This document shows, piece by piece, positions 6,883 to 7,186 of a stretch of 7,186 nucleotides of DNA. The stretch is from positions 1-7,186 of the forward strand of contig JAASTM010000112.1 in NCBI GenBank assembly GCA_021767325.1, given 5' to 3'. Position 1 is the stretch's first letter, and every line of letters begins with the position of its first letter. This DNA is from Spirochaetales bacterium. Lineage in GTDB: Bacteria > Spirochaetota > Spirochaetia > DSM-16054 > Sediminispirochaetaceae. Under the pieces are notes generated by a model that was given only the letters and a program-made list of their open reading frames with translations, searched no databases and was not told the DNA's origin. Made by a program: the position numbers and the translations under genes.

Positions 6883-7186
6883 TTAAGAATCAATCGTGAC
6901 TGACAGCACCCCGTACATAACTGTGATTATGTGCCGCAGTTTTGCGGCCGTCGTCCCATCGATAAACCCTATGCGTTCTCCGATCCGCTGTCTGGAGATG
7001 GTTCTGATCTGATCAACTGCAATTTCTGATGGTGTTCCGGTAGCCGCAGTCTGGACGCGGCTCGGCCAAGCTGGGTGAATGCGCGAGCTTATTGGGCACA
7101 CCACAACTGTCTGCAGGTGACGGTTCATTTGATTATCGCTTATTACAACTGCCGGTCGGGTTTTGATCATTTCACTACCGGCTCCC
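6883..7186 (-). CDS. MazF/PemK-family mRNA interferase toxin (partial, N-terminus beyond right edge)
   Basis: Toxins of this family are small ribosome-independent endoribonucleases that cut mRNA and are normally held inactive by an antitoxin. The visible 100 codons hold the family core: GSE-x-x-KTRPAVVIS, NRHLQTVVVCPISS and VDQIRTISRQRIGERIG, matching the conserved strands and the R and S/T active-site region of MazF. ATG 7170 is in frame but is not the true start: the frame stays open upstream and encodes GAGSE, which aligns with the conserved GSE that precedes KTRPAV. About 10-16 residues including the real start must lie outside the window. The C-terminus ends normally (TAA, 6883-6885). 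Its antitoxin would be expected just upstream, beyond 7186, so pairing cannot be judged here. The gene converges on the acyl-CoA synthetase. Confidence 0.85.
   Translation of the reverse strand, partial: GAGSEMIKTRPAVVISDNQMNRHLQTVVVCPISSRIHPAWPSRVQTAATGTPSEIAVDQIRTISRQRIGERIGFIDGTTAAKLRHIITVMYGVLSVTIDS

Noticed and set aside
7168..7170. ATG 7170 as the start of the MazF-like toxin
   Set aside because: The frame is open upstream and encodes the conserved GSE segment, so the real start is outside the window.
1..7186. tRNA, rRNA, CRISPR arrays, insertion sequences, riboswitches
   Set aside because: Nothing resembling a tRNA fold, regular spaced repeats, transposase or terminal inverted repeats was seen in the gaps, all of which are shorter than about 165 bp.

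Overview
The window reads as chromosomal DNA from a diderm bacterium, most likely a free-living spirochaete. The evidence is an outer-membrane-type MCE lipid-transport protein with its partner lipoprotein, and a receiver-PAS-PAS-PAS-HisKA_2 sensor kinase whose receiver (SSHTEPEVVEKTEGITSYGY region) resembles those I associate with Spirochaeta-like genomes. This is recognition from memory, not a search, so the phylum is moderately confident and the genus is not claimed.

Layout. Positions 1-4321 are read on the minus strand. In transcription order they hold a 705-aa receiver/PAS/histidine kinase (4321-2204), a gap of about 160 bp, a MlaD/MCE substrate-binding protein (2043-1009), and, 10 bp further on, a PqiC-like transport auxiliary lipoprotein that runs off the left edge (998-1, no in-frame stop across 332 codons). 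Positions 4322-4476 are a divergent control region. It holds a promoter-like element for the kinase, another for the rightward genes, and a palindromic stretch between them that could be a shared operator. Positions 4477-6719 are a two-gene plus-strand operon: a 192-aa helix-turn-helix/cupin regulator and, 17 bp later, a 548-aa acyl-CoA synthetase. A 163-bp intergenic stretch (6720-6882) with small palindromes, a degenerate ACCACRGATG repeat and a weak terminator separates this from a MazF/PemK-family toxin on the minus strand. The toxin's N-terminus lies beyond the right edge.

How the genes fit together. The MCE protein and lipoprotein should form the periplasmic part of an ABC lipid-transport system, but no MlaE permease or MlaF ATPase gene is present here. 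The regulator-synthetase pair looks like a self-contained fatty-acid (or other carboxylate) activation unit under local control. The kinase carries its own N-terminal receiver and has no separate partner regulator next to it, so its output target is unknown. Base composition is visibly higher in GC in the regulator/synthetase operon than in the kinase gene (spot counts of 67% at 5221-5280 against 40% at 2401-2460).

Nothing here is convincingly a wholly new system. The points most worth checking are the C-terminal extension on the auxiliary lipoprotein, the MCE protein without adjacent permease or ATPase, and the compact shared control region between the kinase and the regulator.
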